From positions 5,270,001 through 5,334,000 of the forward strand of contig NZ_AP014862.1 of the NCBI RefSeq assembly GCF_002355475.1: a stretch of DNA of 64,000 nt, written 5' to 3'. This stretch comes from Pseudomonas furukawaii (GTDB lineage: Bacteria > Pseudomonadota > Gammaproteobacteria > Pseudomonadales > Pseudomonadaceae). Below, piece by piece: positions 48,199 through 62,578 of this stretch (positions are counted from its first letter, which is position 1; each line of letters begins with the position of its first letter). The notes beneath the pieces were generated by a model that was given only the letters and a program-made list of their open reading frames with translations, searched no databases and had not been told where the DNA came from. The translations under genes were made by a program, and so were the position numbers.

Positions 48199-49050
48199 TT
48201 ATTCCGCTGCCTGCACAGCGGTGATCATGCGTACTGCGTCGACGGTTTCCGCGACATCGTGAACGCGCAGGATGCAGGCGCCCTTGGCAACCGCGAGCGC
48301 GGCCAGGGCGAGACTGCCGGACAGCCGCTGATGGACGTCCCGTCCCAGCGTCTGGCCAATCATGCTTTTTCGGGAGACGCCCACCAGCAAGGGACGTCCC
48401 AAACCGTGAAGCGCTTCCATGTGTTTGAACAGGCTGAGATTGTGGGTCAGGGTCTTGGCGAAGCCGAACCCGGGGTCCAGCACGAGCCGCTCGGCCGGAA
48501 TGCCCGCCGCAAGACAAGCCTGCATGCGCACCGCCAGGAACTCGCCTACCTCCCGCGTCACGTCATCGTAGCGAGGATCCTGCTGCATGGTGCCCGGCTC
48601 GCCCAGCATGTGCATCAGGCACACCGCGAGACCAGTATCGGCAGCGGCATCCAATGCGCCGTCCCGACGCAACGCCCGCACATCATTGATCATGCCCGCG
48701 CCAAGGCGGGCACCCTCGCGCATGACGGCGGGCGTGGAGGTATCCAGGGATATCACCACATCCAGCTCGCGGGCGATGGCTTCGACCACGGGCGCAACCC
48801 GCTCCAGTTCCTCGGTCGGGGATACCACTCGAGCGCCGGGGCGAGTGGACTCGCCCCCCACATCGATGAGGGTTGCGCCGGCCTCGACCATTTCAGCCGC
48901 ATGCCGCAGGGCTGAGTCACGGCCACTGAAGCGACCGCCGTCGGAAAAGGAATCCGGAGTGACATTGAGAATGCCCATCACCTGAGGCTGGGCCAAATCA
49001 AGAACCCGGTTGCCACAAGGCAACCGGGTCGGGTACTGCATCGAACTCAT
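48199..49050 (-). CDS. folP: Dihydropteroate synthase, 283 aa
   Basis: Condenses p-aminobenzoate with the HPPK product; the sulfonamide target. It shows MGILNVTPDSFSDGGRF, DVGGESTRPGA, the Mg/pterin site with RLVLDPGFGFAKT, and VGVSRKSMIG. 9 bases after ftsH, as in many gammaproteobacteria. Works with folK in this window. Confidence 0.97.
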   Translation of the reverse strand: MSSMQYPTRLPCGNRVLDLAQPQVMGILNVTPDSFSDGGRFSGRDSALRHAAEMVEAGATLIDVGGESTRPGARVVSPTEELERVAPVVEAIARELDVVISLDTSTPAVMREGARLGAGMINDVRALRRDGALDAAADTGLAVCLMHMLGEPGTMQQDPRYDDVTREVGEFLAVRMQACLAAGIPAERLVLDPGFGFAKTLTHNLSLFKHMEALHGLGRPLLVGVSRKSMIGQTLGRDVHQRLSGSLALAALAVAKGACILRVHDVAETVDAVRMITAVQAAE

Positions 49051-49059
49051 CTACGAACC

Positions 49060-50979
<1,920 letters not shown>

Positions 50980-51168
50980 TTAGCTACCCTCTGGAACGGG
51001 CCCCTATCCTGGAGCGCACCCCGCATGACGGCTGGTGATTAACCGGCCTAACTTACTACACAACCCCTGCCCCTGGCAGGCGCCGTCTGTAACCCTTTAT
51101 GAGACCCTGCGGCCTCCCTGCACCATCGGCACGGCCTCGGCGACCCACTGGTCAGGCCTTCACGCAGT

Positions 51169-51792
51169 CTATTCCCCGCGAAAGCCTCGCGCGAGCAGGT
51201 ATTGCTCGCGAGAACGGTCGCGCGACGAAAGCGGCTTACGCATCTGCACTTTGTCGAACATCTCCCGCACTTGCTTGTGGTAGACGTCGAAACCTTCGCC
51301 CTGGAATATCTTGATCAGAAAATCGCCACCCGGCCGCAGGACACGGCTGGCCAGATCAAGCGCCAGCTCACACAGGTACATGGCACGCGGCTGGTCGGCC
51401 GCCCTCACCCCACTCATATTGGGGGCCATATCCGAAATCACAAGGTCTACCGGATGGTCACCGATCGCCTCGAGGATTCGCGAGAAGACCTCATCCTCGG
51501 TGAAGTCGCCCTGGATGAAGGTCACATCGGGGATGCTGTCCATTTCCAGGATGTCGGAGGCGATGAGTCGCCCGCGGTCACCAATCACCCGACTGGTGAC
51601 CTGAGACCAGCCACCAGGCGCGGCACCAAGGTCGACCACGGTCATGCCGGGCCGCAGGATGCGGTCCTTTTCCTGGATTTCCAGCAGTTTGTAGCTGGCG
51701 CGGGAGCGGTAACCGTCCTTTTGCGCCATTTTGACGTATGGATCGTCGAAGTGTTCTTTCAGCCAACGCTGGCTAGTCTTGGAACGGGCCAC
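51169..51792 (-). CDS. rlmE: 23S rRNA (uridine2552-2'-O) methyltransferase, 207 aa
   Basis: FtsJ-type methyltransferase acting on the A-loop of 23S rRNA. SAM-binding [14 protein letters not shown]. Catalytic K-D-K-E set: Lys in RASYKLLEI, Asp in VISDMAPN, Lys in [11 protein letters not shown], Glu near the C-terminal SREQY. Full length. Divergent from yhbY, as widely conserved. Confidence 0.96.
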   Translation of the reverse strand: MARSKTSQRWLKEHFDDPYVKMAQKDGYRSRASYKLLEIQEKDRILRPGMTVVDLGAAPGGWSQVTSRVIGDRGRLIASDILEMDSIPDVTFIQGDFTEDEVFSRILEAIGDHPVDLVISDMAPNMSGVRAADQPRAMYLCELALDLASRVLRPGGDFLIKIFQGEGFDVYHKQVREMFDKVQMRKPLSSRDRSREQYLLARGFRGE

Positions 51793-51868
51793 GGGATACC
51801 TCGTGTTCGGCTGTGCGCCCCGGAATCACTCGGGTAAACTAGCAGCCTTTTTTCGCAGGGGTCTGATT

Positions 51869-52183
51869 ATGGCGCTCTCACAGGAGCACAAGAAGCAATA
51901 CAAATCTATCGGCCATCACTTGAAACCGGTATTGACGGTGGCCGAGAACGGTTTGACCGAGGGCGTGCTGGCCGAACTGGAGCGCGCGCTGAACGATCAC
52001 GAACTGATCAAGGTGCAATTCCGCATCATGGAGCGCGAAGATCGCCGCGCCCTGATCGACGAGCTTTGCACCGCGGGCAACTGCGAGCTCGTCCAGGTCA
52101 TCGGCAAGATGGCTCTGGTCTATCGCCGCAATCCCAAGCCGAACCGCAACCTGTCCAACATCAGCCGCTTCAGCGGCCTCTGA
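51869..52183 (+). CDS. yhbY: YhbY-family CRM-domain ribosome assembly RNA-binding protein, 104 aa
   Basis: Small CRM-domain protein that associates with pre-50S particles. It shows KKQYKSIGHHLKPVLTVAENG, the GxxG-like region, and GKMALVYRRNPKPNRNLSNI. The ATG at 51869 was chosen because the longer upstream frame runs through the promoter region. Divergent from rlmE with 76 bases between starts. Confidence 0.93.
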   Translation: MALSQEHKKQYKSIGHHLKPVLTVAENGLTEGVLAELERALNDHELIKVQFRIMEREDRRALIDELCTAGNCELVQVIGKMALVYRRNPKPNRNLSNISRFSGL

Positions 52184-52205
52184 GCCCATTGCCAGGGGCG
52201 CGCAC

Positions 52206-52622
52206 TCAGCGCGCCCGGCTCTCCAGCCGCCGCAACGGCAGAGGCTGGATCACCAGCAGCAGACCGCAGAAGGCCAGCAGCAAATAGCTGAAATTCTGCC
52301 AGTACAACGCTTCCGGCATCCAGAAACGCATCAACAGGAACAGTGCCGCCAAGGCCAGCACAGCGGCGAGCAGTTGCGCACGCGCATCACGCCACAAGCG
52401 CGCGAGCCCCGCATGCTGTATCAGCAACAGGGCCTGGAGCAAGGCGCAGAATCCAGCGAACACTACCAACAGCGGCCGCAATGTGGCGGCTACCTCATCC
52501 ACCAGCAACGGCGCCAGACCGATTCGTTCCAGCGCCGGAAGCATGACGAAGTGCAACAACCAGAGGCCGCCGACCCAAAGGGTCTGGGCCAGTTGCCAGG
52601 CAATGGCACCGGCCCGTGACAA
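52206..52622 (-). CDS. DUF4149-type small membrane protein, about 138 aa
   Basis: Four hydrophobic segments and the WVGGLWLLHFVMLPAL motif of DUF4149/TMEM205-like proteins. C-terminal end LPLRRLESRAR. The start is uncertain: a TTG at 52620-52622 (LSRAGAIAWQ) lies 7 bases after the greA stop and is preferred. A GTG at 52673 would overlap greA by 44 bases and add only greA-shadow residues. Function unknown. Same place as PA4754. Confidence 0.8.
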   Translation of the reverse strand: MSRAGAIAWQLAQTLWVGGLWLLHFVMLPALERIGLAPLLVDEVAATLRPLLVVFAGFCALLQALLLIQHAGLARLWRDARAQLLAAVLALAALFLLMRFWMPEALYWQNFSYLLLAFCGLLLVIQPLPLRRLESRAR

Positions 52623-52629
52623 TGAAGAC

Positions 52630-53102
52630 TCAGACGTGGCGGACTTCGACAATCTCGTACTCGACGATGCCACTCGGGGTCCTGACGGTCACCACATCCC
52701 CTTCTTCCTTGCCCACCAGGGCGCGGGCGATGGGAGAACTGACCGACAGCTTGCCCTGTTTGATGTCCGCTTCGTCTTCACCGACGATCTGGTAAGTCAC
52801 GGCTTCGTCGGTTTCCACGTTGGCGATATCCACCGTGGTACCGAAAATCACCTTGCCAGTGTGGGGGATGGTGGTCACATCGATGACCACCGAGTTCTGC
52901 AGGCGACCTTCGATATCGCGGATACGCGCCTCGACCATGCCCTGCTGCTCGCGCGCGGCATGGTATTCGGCGTTCTCCTTGAGGTCGCCCAGTTCACGTG
53001 CTTCGCCGATGGCCTGGCTCAGCTGCGGACGCATCACCTTGGTCAGATGGGCCAGTTCCTCTTCCAGGGCGCGAGCGCCCTGGACGGTCATGGGGTACTT
53101 GT

Positions 53103-53106
<4 letters not shown>
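52630..53106 (-). CDS. greA: Transcription elongation factor GreA, 158 aa
   Basis: Rescues backtracked RNA polymerase through its coiled coil with acidic tip. N-terminal coil with GALALEEEL-like start ([18 protein letters not shown]) and the GREAB signature [22 protein letters not shown] split over the loop, then the FKBP-like domain with [16 protein letters not shown]. The start overlaps the carB stop by ATGA (53103-53106). Confidence 0.96.
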
Positions 53107-56324
<3,218 letters not shown>

Positions 56325-56364
56325 GTTTACTCACTCGAATCCGTAGGTCAGTCGTCAGGCGTGC

Positions 56365-57501
56365 TTAGCGGCGCTTGGCCATGGCTTCGATGAAGCGGTC
56401 GAACAGCGGGGCGACGTCATGCGGACCGGGGCTCGCCTCGGGGTGGCCCTGGAAGCTGAAAGCTACCTTGTCGGTGCGTTCGATGCCTTGCAGGGTGCCG
56501 TCGAACAGCGACTTGTGGGTGGCACGCAGGTTGGCCGGCAGGGAGCTCTCGTCCACGGCGAAACCGTGGTTCTGGCTGGTGATCATCACCACGCCAGTGT
56601 CGAGGTCCTGGACCGGGTGGTTGGCGCCATGGTGGCCATGGCCCATCTTCACGGTCCTGGCGCCAGAGGCCAGGGCCAGCAGCTGGTGACCGAGGCAGAT
56701 GCCGAACACCGGGATCTCGGTTTCCAGGATTTCCTTGATCGCGGCGATGGCGTAGTCGCAGGGCTCGGGGTCACCCGGGCCGTTGGAAAGGAACACGCCG
56801 TCCGGGTTCAGGGCCAGCACGTCCTTGGCCGGAGTCTTCGCCGGCACCACCGTCAGACGGCAGCCACGGGCCACCAGCATGCGCAGGATGTTGAGCTTCA
56901 CGCCGTAGTCGTAGGCCACCACGTGGTAGGGCAGCTCGCTGGCGGCGATTTCCGGATGGCTGTCGCTTTCCAGGTTCCAGACGCTGGAGCGCCACTCGTA
57001 GGCTTCAGCACTGGTCACTTCCTTGGCCAGGTCCATGCCCTTCAGTCCCGGGAAGCTGCGAGCCAGTTCCAGGGCCTTCTCTTCGGTGGCGTCGGCACCC
57101 GCGAGGATGCAGCCGTTCTGGGAGCCCTTCTCACGCAGGATACGAGTCAGGCGACGGGTATCGATGCCGGCGATGGCGACGGTACCGTGCTCCTTCAAGT
57201 ACTCCGGCAGGGGCTGCTTGTTGCGCCAGTTACTGGACAACAGCGGCAGGTCGCGAATGATCAGGCCGGCGGCCCAGACGCGATTGGACTCGGCGTCTTC
57301 CGGCGTGGTGCCGGTGTTGCCGATGTGCGGGTAAGTCAGGGTAACGATTTGCTGGGCGTAGGACGGATCAGTAAGGATTTCCTGATAGCCGGTCATGGCA
57401 GTGTTGAACACTACCTCGCCGATGGTATGGCCATCGGCACCAATGGCTTCGCCGCGAAAAATGCTGCCGTCGGCAAGCGCGAGTATGGCTGGCTTAGTCA
57501 A
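56365..57501 (-). CDS. carA: Carbamoyl-phosphate synthase small (glutaminase) subunit, 378 aa
   Basis: Class I glutamine amidotransferase supplying ammonia to CarB. Nucleophile Cys in [14 protein letters not shown] and catalytic His-x-Glu in [14 protein letters not shown]-terminal [18 protein letters not shown]. The start codon is TTG (57499-57501), preceded by GGGAGGT. A UUG start was, to my memory, also reported for P. aeruginosa carA. The upstream leader holds a terminator and a small ORF (see 57519-57593). Confidence 0.96.
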   Translation of the reverse strand: MTKPAILALADGSIFRGEAIGADGHTIGEVVFNTAMTGYQEILTDPSYAQQIVTLTYPHIGNTGTTPEDAESNRVWAAGLIIRDLPLLSSNWRNKQPLPEYLKEHGTVAIAGIDTRRLTRILREKGSQNGCILAGADATEEKALELARSFPGLKGMDLAKEVTSAEAYEWRSSVWNLESDSHPEIAASELPYHVVAYDYGVKLNILRMLVARGCRLTVVPAKTPAKDVLALNPDGVFLSNGPGDPEPCDYAIAAIKEILETEIPVFGICLGHQLLALASGARTVKMGHGHHGANHPVQDLDTGVVMITSQNHGFAVDESSLPANLRATHKSLFDGTLQGIERTDKVAFSFQGHPEASPGPHDVAPLFDRFIEAMAKRR

Positions 57502-57518
57502 GAAGACCTCCCGTAGAT

Positions 57519-57593
57519 CTAAGGCTGAAGCAAACGCAGGTTGTAAAAAAGCGGGATGACGTTGTCGTCACCCCGCTTTTTTATCTGAGCCAT
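57519..57593 (-). CDS. Putative carAB leader peptide, 24 aa
   Basis: ATG at 57591-57593 opens a 24-codon frame (starting [12 protein letters not shown], ending in FYNLRLLQP) that ends 17 bases before the carA TTG. The intrinsic terminator at 57545-57582 lies entirely inside it, so a translating ribosome would melt the hairpin. No strong Shine-Dalgarno is visible. A coding role is inferred from architecture, not from homology. Confidence 0.45.
   Translation of the reverse strand: MAQIKKRGDDNVIPLFYNLRLLQP
57545..57582 (-). terminator. Intrinsic terminator in the carA leader (candidate attenuator)
   Basis: Minus strand: GCGGG-x-TGAC / GTCA-x-CCCGC stem with a TTGT-type loop, one internal mismatch (A/C), flanked by A6 and T6, so it can end transcription in both directions. 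Only about 44 bases separate it from carA, too few for a promoter. The car promoter must therefore lie upstream, and transcripts must cross the hairpin. Confidence 0.8.
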
Positions 57594-57603
57594 CTGCGTA
57601 ACT

Positions 57604-57634
57604 TTTAGTGGACACACTAAAGCTGCAGTTTATA
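57604..57634 (-). promoter_or_regulatory. Predicted car promoter -10 with adjacent operator-like dyad
   Basis: TATAAA (complement of 57629-57634) as -10, with a weak GTGGAC-type -35. Just downstream, near the expected start at about 57622, TTTAGTG (57604-57610) - GACA - CACTAAA (57615-57621) is a perfect 7-bp inverted repeat. Confidence 0.4.
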
Positions 57635-57698
57635 GGAATGCGTCATTTCGGTCCACCAGAAAGACATCCCGATTTGGTCTGACGCGACGGATGATCGC

Positions 57699-58520
<822 letters not shown>

Positions 58521-58585
58521 CTAGCCGCTTCAAGCCGCACGCACCGCCCATGGAAGCCCGTGGCGCGCAACTTGGAGCCACTGTG

Positions 58586-59713
58586 TCAAAGATCGCCGAA
58601 GAAGCGCTTCATACCCTCGAACCAGCTGCTGGCCTTGGGCGAATGCGAACCATCGTTCTGCAGCGTCTTGCGGAATTCCTCCAGCAATTCGCGCTGGCGC
58701 TTGTCCAGGTTGACCGGCGTCTCCACCACCACCCGGCACATCAGATCACCCGCCCCACCACCGCGCACCGGTGCCACGCCCTTGCCCCGTAGGCGGAAGA
58801 GCTTGCCGGTCTGGGTGGCCTCCGGAATCTTCAGCTTCACGCGCCCATCCAGGGTCGGCACTTCCAGCTCACCGCCCAGGGCGGCGTCCGCGAAGCTGAT
58901 GGGCACTTCGCAATAGAGGTGCTTGCCATCGCGCTGGAAGATGGGGTGCTCGCGGACATTGACCACCACGTAAAGGTCGCCCGCCGGGCCACCCAGCGCA
59001 CCAGCCTCGCCCTCACCCGACAGGCGGATGCGATCGCCGGTATCCACCCCGGCCGGCACCTTCACCGACAGGGTCTTGTGCTCTTCCACGCGCCCCTGGC
59101 CGTGGCAGCTGCCGCAAGGGTCGCTGATCATCTTGCCGGAGCCATGGCAGCGGGGGCAGGTCTGCTGCACGGAGAAGAAGCCCTGCTGCATCCGCACCTG
59201 GCCGATACCGCCACAGGTGGTGCAGGTGACCGGACTGGTGCCTTTCTTGGCCCCCGAACCATCACAGGTCTTGCAGTTGACCAGGGTCGGCACGCGAATG
59301 GTCACCGTAGTGCCACGCACCGCCTCCTCCAGGTCCAGCTCCAGCGTGTAGCGCAGGTCGCTGCCACGCTGCGGACCACCGCGCTGACCACCACGCTGGC
59401 CTCCGAAGAAGTCACTGAACACGTCGCCGAAGATGTCGGAGAAGCTGGCCCCACCGAAGCCGGCACCCGCGCCACCGCCCATCTGCGGATCGACGCCGGC
59501 ATGGCCGTACTGGTCGTAGGCAGCACGCTTGCTGGCATCGGACAGCACTTCGTAGGCCTCGTTGGCCTCCTTGAATTTCTCTTCAGCAGCCTTGTCGTCC
59601 GGATTGCGGTCCGGGTGGTACTTCATGGCCAGCCGGCGATAGGCCTTCTTCAGGTCCGCTTCACTGGCGCCACGCTCGACACCGAGGATTTCGTAAAAGT
59701 CACGTTTAGCCAT
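58586..59713 (-). CDS. dnaJ: Co-chaperone DnaJ, 375 aa
   Basis: Stimulates DnaK ATPase. J domain with HPD in [10 protein letters not shown] (residues about 33-35), a Gly/Phe-rich stretch ([10 protein letters not shown]), four zinc-finger repeats [32 protein letters not shown], and C-terminal substrate-binding domains. ATG at 59711-59713 ([11 protein letters not shown]). Third gene of the grpE-dnaK-dnaJ order. No sigma-32 site is visible directly upstream. Confidence 0.97.
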   Translation of the reverse strand: MAKRDFYEILGVERGASEADLKKAYRRLAMKYHPDRNPDDKAAEEKFKEANEAYEVLSDASKRAAYDQYGHAGVDPQMGGGAGAGFGGASFSDIFGDVFSDFFGGQRGGQRGGPQRGSDLRYTLELDLEEAVRGTTVTIRVPTLVNCKTCDGSGAKKGTSPVTCTTCGGIGQVRMQQGFFSVQQTCPRCHGSGKMISDPCGSCHGQGRVEEHKTLSVKVPAGVDTGDRIRLSGEGEAGALGGPAGDLYVVVNVREHPIFQRDGKHLYCEVPISFADAALGGELEVPTLDGRVKLKIPEATQTGKLFRLRGKGVAPVRGGGAGDLMCRVVVETPVNLDKRQRELLEEFRKTLQNDGSHSPKASSWFEGMKRFFGDL

Positions 59714-59755
59714 AGTTTCCTGCACTCTCGAATTCATCAGCCCCAGACACGCCAA

Positions 59756-59775
59756 CGCGGGAGCAGGCTCCCGCG
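59756..59775. repeat. REP-like inverted repeat between dnaK and dnaJ
   Basis: CGCGGGAGC-AG-GCTCCCGCG, similar to short palindromic REP elements common between Pseudomonas genes. It may separate dnaK from dnaJ levels by stabilising the 3' end of the dnaK message. Confidence 0.55.
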
Positions 59776-59836
59776 CGGCGGATCAGGCGTGCCGGGCGAT
59801 CAGCCCTGCACGCTGGAGCGGAAGCAAGCGTGACAC

Positions 59837-61753
59837 TTACTTGTTTTCCTTGACCTCTTCGAACTCGGCGTCGACGGCATCGTCACCAGCCTTGTCCGCG
59901 GAAGCGCCCTGCGGCTGCTCACCGCCGGCCTGGGCCTGTTCGGCATACATTTTCTGCGCCAGCGGAGTGGACGCCTGGGACAGGGCGTTCATCTTGGCTT
60001 CGATGTCGGCCTTGTCATCCCCCTTCAGCGCTGCCTCCAGATCGCCCAGCGCCTTCTCGATGGAGGCCTTGTCCTCGGCGGTAGCCTTGTCGCCCGCCTC
60101 GGTGATCATCTTGCGGGTGGCATGGACCAGCGCGTCGCCCTGGTTACGGGCAGCGGCCAGCTCCTCGAACTTGCGGTCTTCCTCGGCGTTGGCCTCGGCA
60201 TCACGCACCATCTGCTGGATTTCTTCCTCGGACAGGCCGGAGTTGGCCTTGATCACGATGGACTGCTGCTTGCCGGTGGCCTTGTCCTTGGCGGACACGT
60301 GGAGGATGCCGTTGGCGTCGATGTCGAAGGTCACCTCGATCTGCGGAACGCCACGGGGCGCCGGCGGAATCTCGGCCAGGTCGAACTTGCCCAGGGACTT
60401 GTTCTGGGCCGCCTGCTTGCGCTCACCCTGCAGCACGTGAATGGTCACGGCGGACTGGTTGTCATCGGCCGTGGAGAACACCTGCGACTTCTTGGTCGGG
60501 ATGGTGGTGTTCTTCTCGATCAGCGCGGTCATCACGCCACCGAGGGTCTCGATACCCAGGGTCAGCGGGCTGACGTCGAGCAGCAGCACATCCTTCACGT
60601 CACCTGCCAGTACGGCGCCCTGGATGGCGGCACCGATGGCCACGGCTTCGTCCGGGTTCACGTCCTTGCGCGCTTCCTTGCCGAAGAAATCGGCGACCTG
60701 CTTCTGCACCAGCGGCATGCGGGTCTGGCCACCGACGAGGATCACCTCGTGGATGTCGCCCACGTCCAGGCCGGCGTCCTTCAGGGCGATGCGGCAGGGC
60801 TCGATGGTGCGAGCGACCAGGTCTTCCACCAGGGCTTCCAGCTTGGCGCGGGAAATCTTCACGTTCAGGTGCTTGGGACCGGTCTGGTCTGCGGTGATGT
60901 ACGGCAGGTTGACGTCGGTCTGCTGGCTGGAGGAGAGCTCGATCTTGGCCTTCTCGGCGGCCTCCTTCAGGCGCTGCATGGCCAGGGGGTCGCCCTTCAG
61001 ATCCATGCCGGACTCTTTCTTGAACTCGTCGACGAGGTAGTCGATCAGGCGGATATCGAAGTCCTCACCACCCAGGAAAGTGTCACCGTTGGTGGCCAGC
61101 ACTTCGAACTGGTGCTCGCCGTCCACTTCGGCGATCTCGATCACCGACACGTCGAAGGTACCGCCACCCAGGTCGTAGACGATCACGGTGTGATCGCCCT
61201 TGGCCTTGTCCATGCCATAGGCCAGCGCAGCCGCAGTGGGCTCGTTGATGATGCGCTTGACGTCAAGGCCGGCGATACGGCCGGCGTCCTTGGTAGCCTG
61301 GCGCTGGCTGTCGTTGAAGTAGGCCGGAACGGTGATCACCGCCTCGGTCACGGGCTCGCCGAGGTAGTCTTCGGCGGTCTTCTTCATCTTCTTCAGCACT
61401 TCCGCGGAAATCTGCGGCGGCGCCATCTTCTGGCCCTTCACCTCGACCCAGGCGTCACCGTTGTCGGCCTTGGCGATCTTGTAGGGAACCATCTTGATGT
61501 CTTTCTGCACGACGTCTTCTTCGAAGCGACGACCGATCAGGCGCTTCACGGCGTACAGGGTGTTGTGCGGGTTGGTGACCGCCTGACGCTTGGCGGACTG
61601 GCCAACCAGGGTCTCGCCGTCATTGGTGTAGGCGATGATGGACGGCGTGGTGCGAGCGCCTTCGGCGTTCTCGATCACCTTGACGCTGCCGTTCTCCAGG
61701 ATGGCCACGCAGGAGTTGGTGGTCCCCAGGTCAATACCGATGATTTTGCCCAT
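59837..61753 (-). CDS. dnaK: Chaperone DnaK (Hsp70), 638 aa
   Basis: ATP-dependent chaperone. N-terminal [13 protein letters not shown] phosphate loop, second signature [17 protein letters not shown], third signature [14 protein letters not shown], the [11 protein letters not shown] linker, then the substrate domain and C-terminal lid ending EFEEVKENK. Full length. Has a sigma-32 promoter overlapping the grpE stop codon and a hairpin in its leader. Confidence 0.98.
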   Translation of the reverse strand: MGKIIGIDLGTTNSCVAILENGSVKVIENAEGARTTPSIIAYTNDGETLVGQSAKRQAVTNPHNTLYAVKRLIGRRFEEDVVQKDIKMVPYKIAKADNGDAWVEVKGQKMAPPQISAEVLKKMKKTAEDYLGEPVTEAVITVPAYFNDSQRQATKDAGRIAGLDVKRIINEPTAAALAYGMDKAKGDHTVIVYDLGGGTFDVSVIEIAEVDGEHQFEVLATNGDTFLGGEDFDIRLIDYLVDEFKKESGMDLKGDPLAMQRLKEAAEKAKIELSSSQQTDVNLPYITADQTGPKHLNVKISRAKLEALVEDLVARTIEPCRIALKDAGLDVGDIHEVILVGGQTRMPLVQKQVADFFGKEARKDVNPDEAVAIGAAIQGAVLAGDVKDVLLLDVSPLTLGIETLGGVMTALIEKNTTIPTKKSQVFSTADDNQSAVTIHVLQGERKQAAQNKSLGKFDLAEIPPAPRGVPQIEVTFDIDANGILHVSAKDKATGKQQSIVIKANSGLSEEEIQQMVRDAEANAEEDRKFEELAAARNQGDALVHATRKMITEAGDKATAEDKASIEKALGDLEAALKGDDKADIEAKMNALSQASTPLAQKMYAEQAQAGGEQPQGASADKAGDDAVDAEFEEVKENK

Positions 61754-61780
61754 ATTTGATCTCCCGAAACTTTGGATTCT

Positions 61781-61806
61781 CCGCAGCCCCGACTCGAGGG
61801 CTGCGG
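61781..61806. repeat. Hairpin in the dnaK leader
   Basis: CCGCAGCCC (61781-61789) and GGGCTGCGG (61798-61806) form a 9-bp stem with an 8-base loop, 27 bases before the dnaK ATG. No T-run. It may tune translation or message stability. Confidence 0.5.
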
Positions 61807-61830
61807 CAGCACATAAACGCTTGAACTAAC

Positions 61831-61858
61831 AGATGGGGCCCCGAGGGCGAATTTCAAG
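61831..61858 (-). promoter_or_regulatory. Sigma-32 heat-shock promoter of dnaK
   Basis: Minus strand CTTGAA - 14 bases - CCCCATCT, matching the sigma-32 consensus CTTGAA-N13-15-CCCCATNT. The -35 overlaps the grpE stop region. Confidence 0.85.
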
Positions 61859-62423
61859 CCTGCTCGTCGATCGACGGCGGCGTAGCGCTCGGCGCCTTGC
61901 TGACCACCACCATGGCGGGGCGCAGCAGGCGGCCATTGAGCAGGTAGCCCTTCTGGAACACCTTGAGCACGCTGCCCGGCTCCACATGGGTGCTCTCTTC
62001 CATGGCCATGGCCTGATGGTGTTCCGGATTGAATGGCGTGCCGTGGGGGTCCACCGCTTCCACCTGGAAACGCTTCAGGGTGTCGTGGAACAGCTTGAGG
62101 GTCAGTTCCATGCCCTCGCGCACCGGCTTGATGGCCTCGTCGGTAGCGCTGGTCATTTCCAGGCCACGCTCCAGGCTGTCGACCACCGGCAGCAGATCAT
62201 TGGCGAACCTTTCCAGGGCGAACTTGTGCGCCTTCTCCACATCCTGCTCGGCGCGGCGGCGAATGTTCTGCAGCTCGGCCACAGCGCGCAGCGACTGATC
62301 CTGGGCCGCGGCCAGCTGCTCTTCCAGCACCTGGACGCGAGCGGCGAGGTCGTCACCGGAAGCGGTTTCGGCTGCGGAATTCGCGTCGGGGGTCTGGGTA
62401 TCCAGGGTCTGTTCGTCGGCCAT
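61854..62423 (-). CDS. grpE: Nucleotide exchange factor GrpE, 189 aa
   Basis: Exchanges ADP for ATP on DnaK. Acidic N-terminus, long coiled coil (about residues 25-85, with [20 protein letters not shown]), and the conserved beta domain [12 protein letters not shown] ... [28 protein letters not shown] at 62421-62423 preceded by GAGGAGGAAGG. First gene of the heat-shock operon, divergent from recN. Confidence 0.96.
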   Translation of the reverse strand: MADEQTLDTQTPDANSAAETASGDDLAARVQVLEEQLAAAQDQSLRAVAELQNIRRRAEQDVEKAHKFALERFANDLLPVVDSLERGLEMTSATDEAIKPVREGMELTLKLFHDTLKRFQVEAVDPHGTPFNPEHHQAMAMEESTHVEPGSVLKVFQKGYLLNGRLLRPAMVVVSKAPSATPPSIDEQA

Positions 62424-62477
62424 GCCTTCCTCCTCATAAAAGACAGCTGCGGGAAAGACCCGCTGATCTGTCCGCCT

Positions 62478-62505
62478 ATATGGGGTCGCAATTTGTCGCT
62501 TCAAG
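62478..62505 (-). promoter_or_regulatory. Sigma-32 heat-shock promoter of grpE
   Basis: Minus strand CTTGAA - 14 bases - CCCCATAT, an essentially perfect sigma-32 promoter. Confidence 0.9.
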
Positions 62506-62538
62506 GGGGAGAGGCAATTGTCAGCCAGAAAACAAACA

Positions 62539-62554
62539 CTGTATAAATAGCCAG
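62539..62554 (+). promoter_or_regulatory. LexA box of recN
   Basis: CTGTATAAATAGCCAG agrees with CTGT-N8-ACAG except for one base in the right arm, with the AT-rich centre typical of SOS boxes. It lies 25 bases before the recN ATG, consistent with LexA repression. Confidence 0.75.
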
Positions 62555-62578
62555 CCATCTCAGCGCGGGAGTCGCACC

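Noticed and set aside
52623-52673. GTG at 52673 as start of the DUF4149 gene
   Set aside because: The extra residues are the greA C-terminus read in another frame and there is no ribosome site. The TTG after the greA stop is more plausible.
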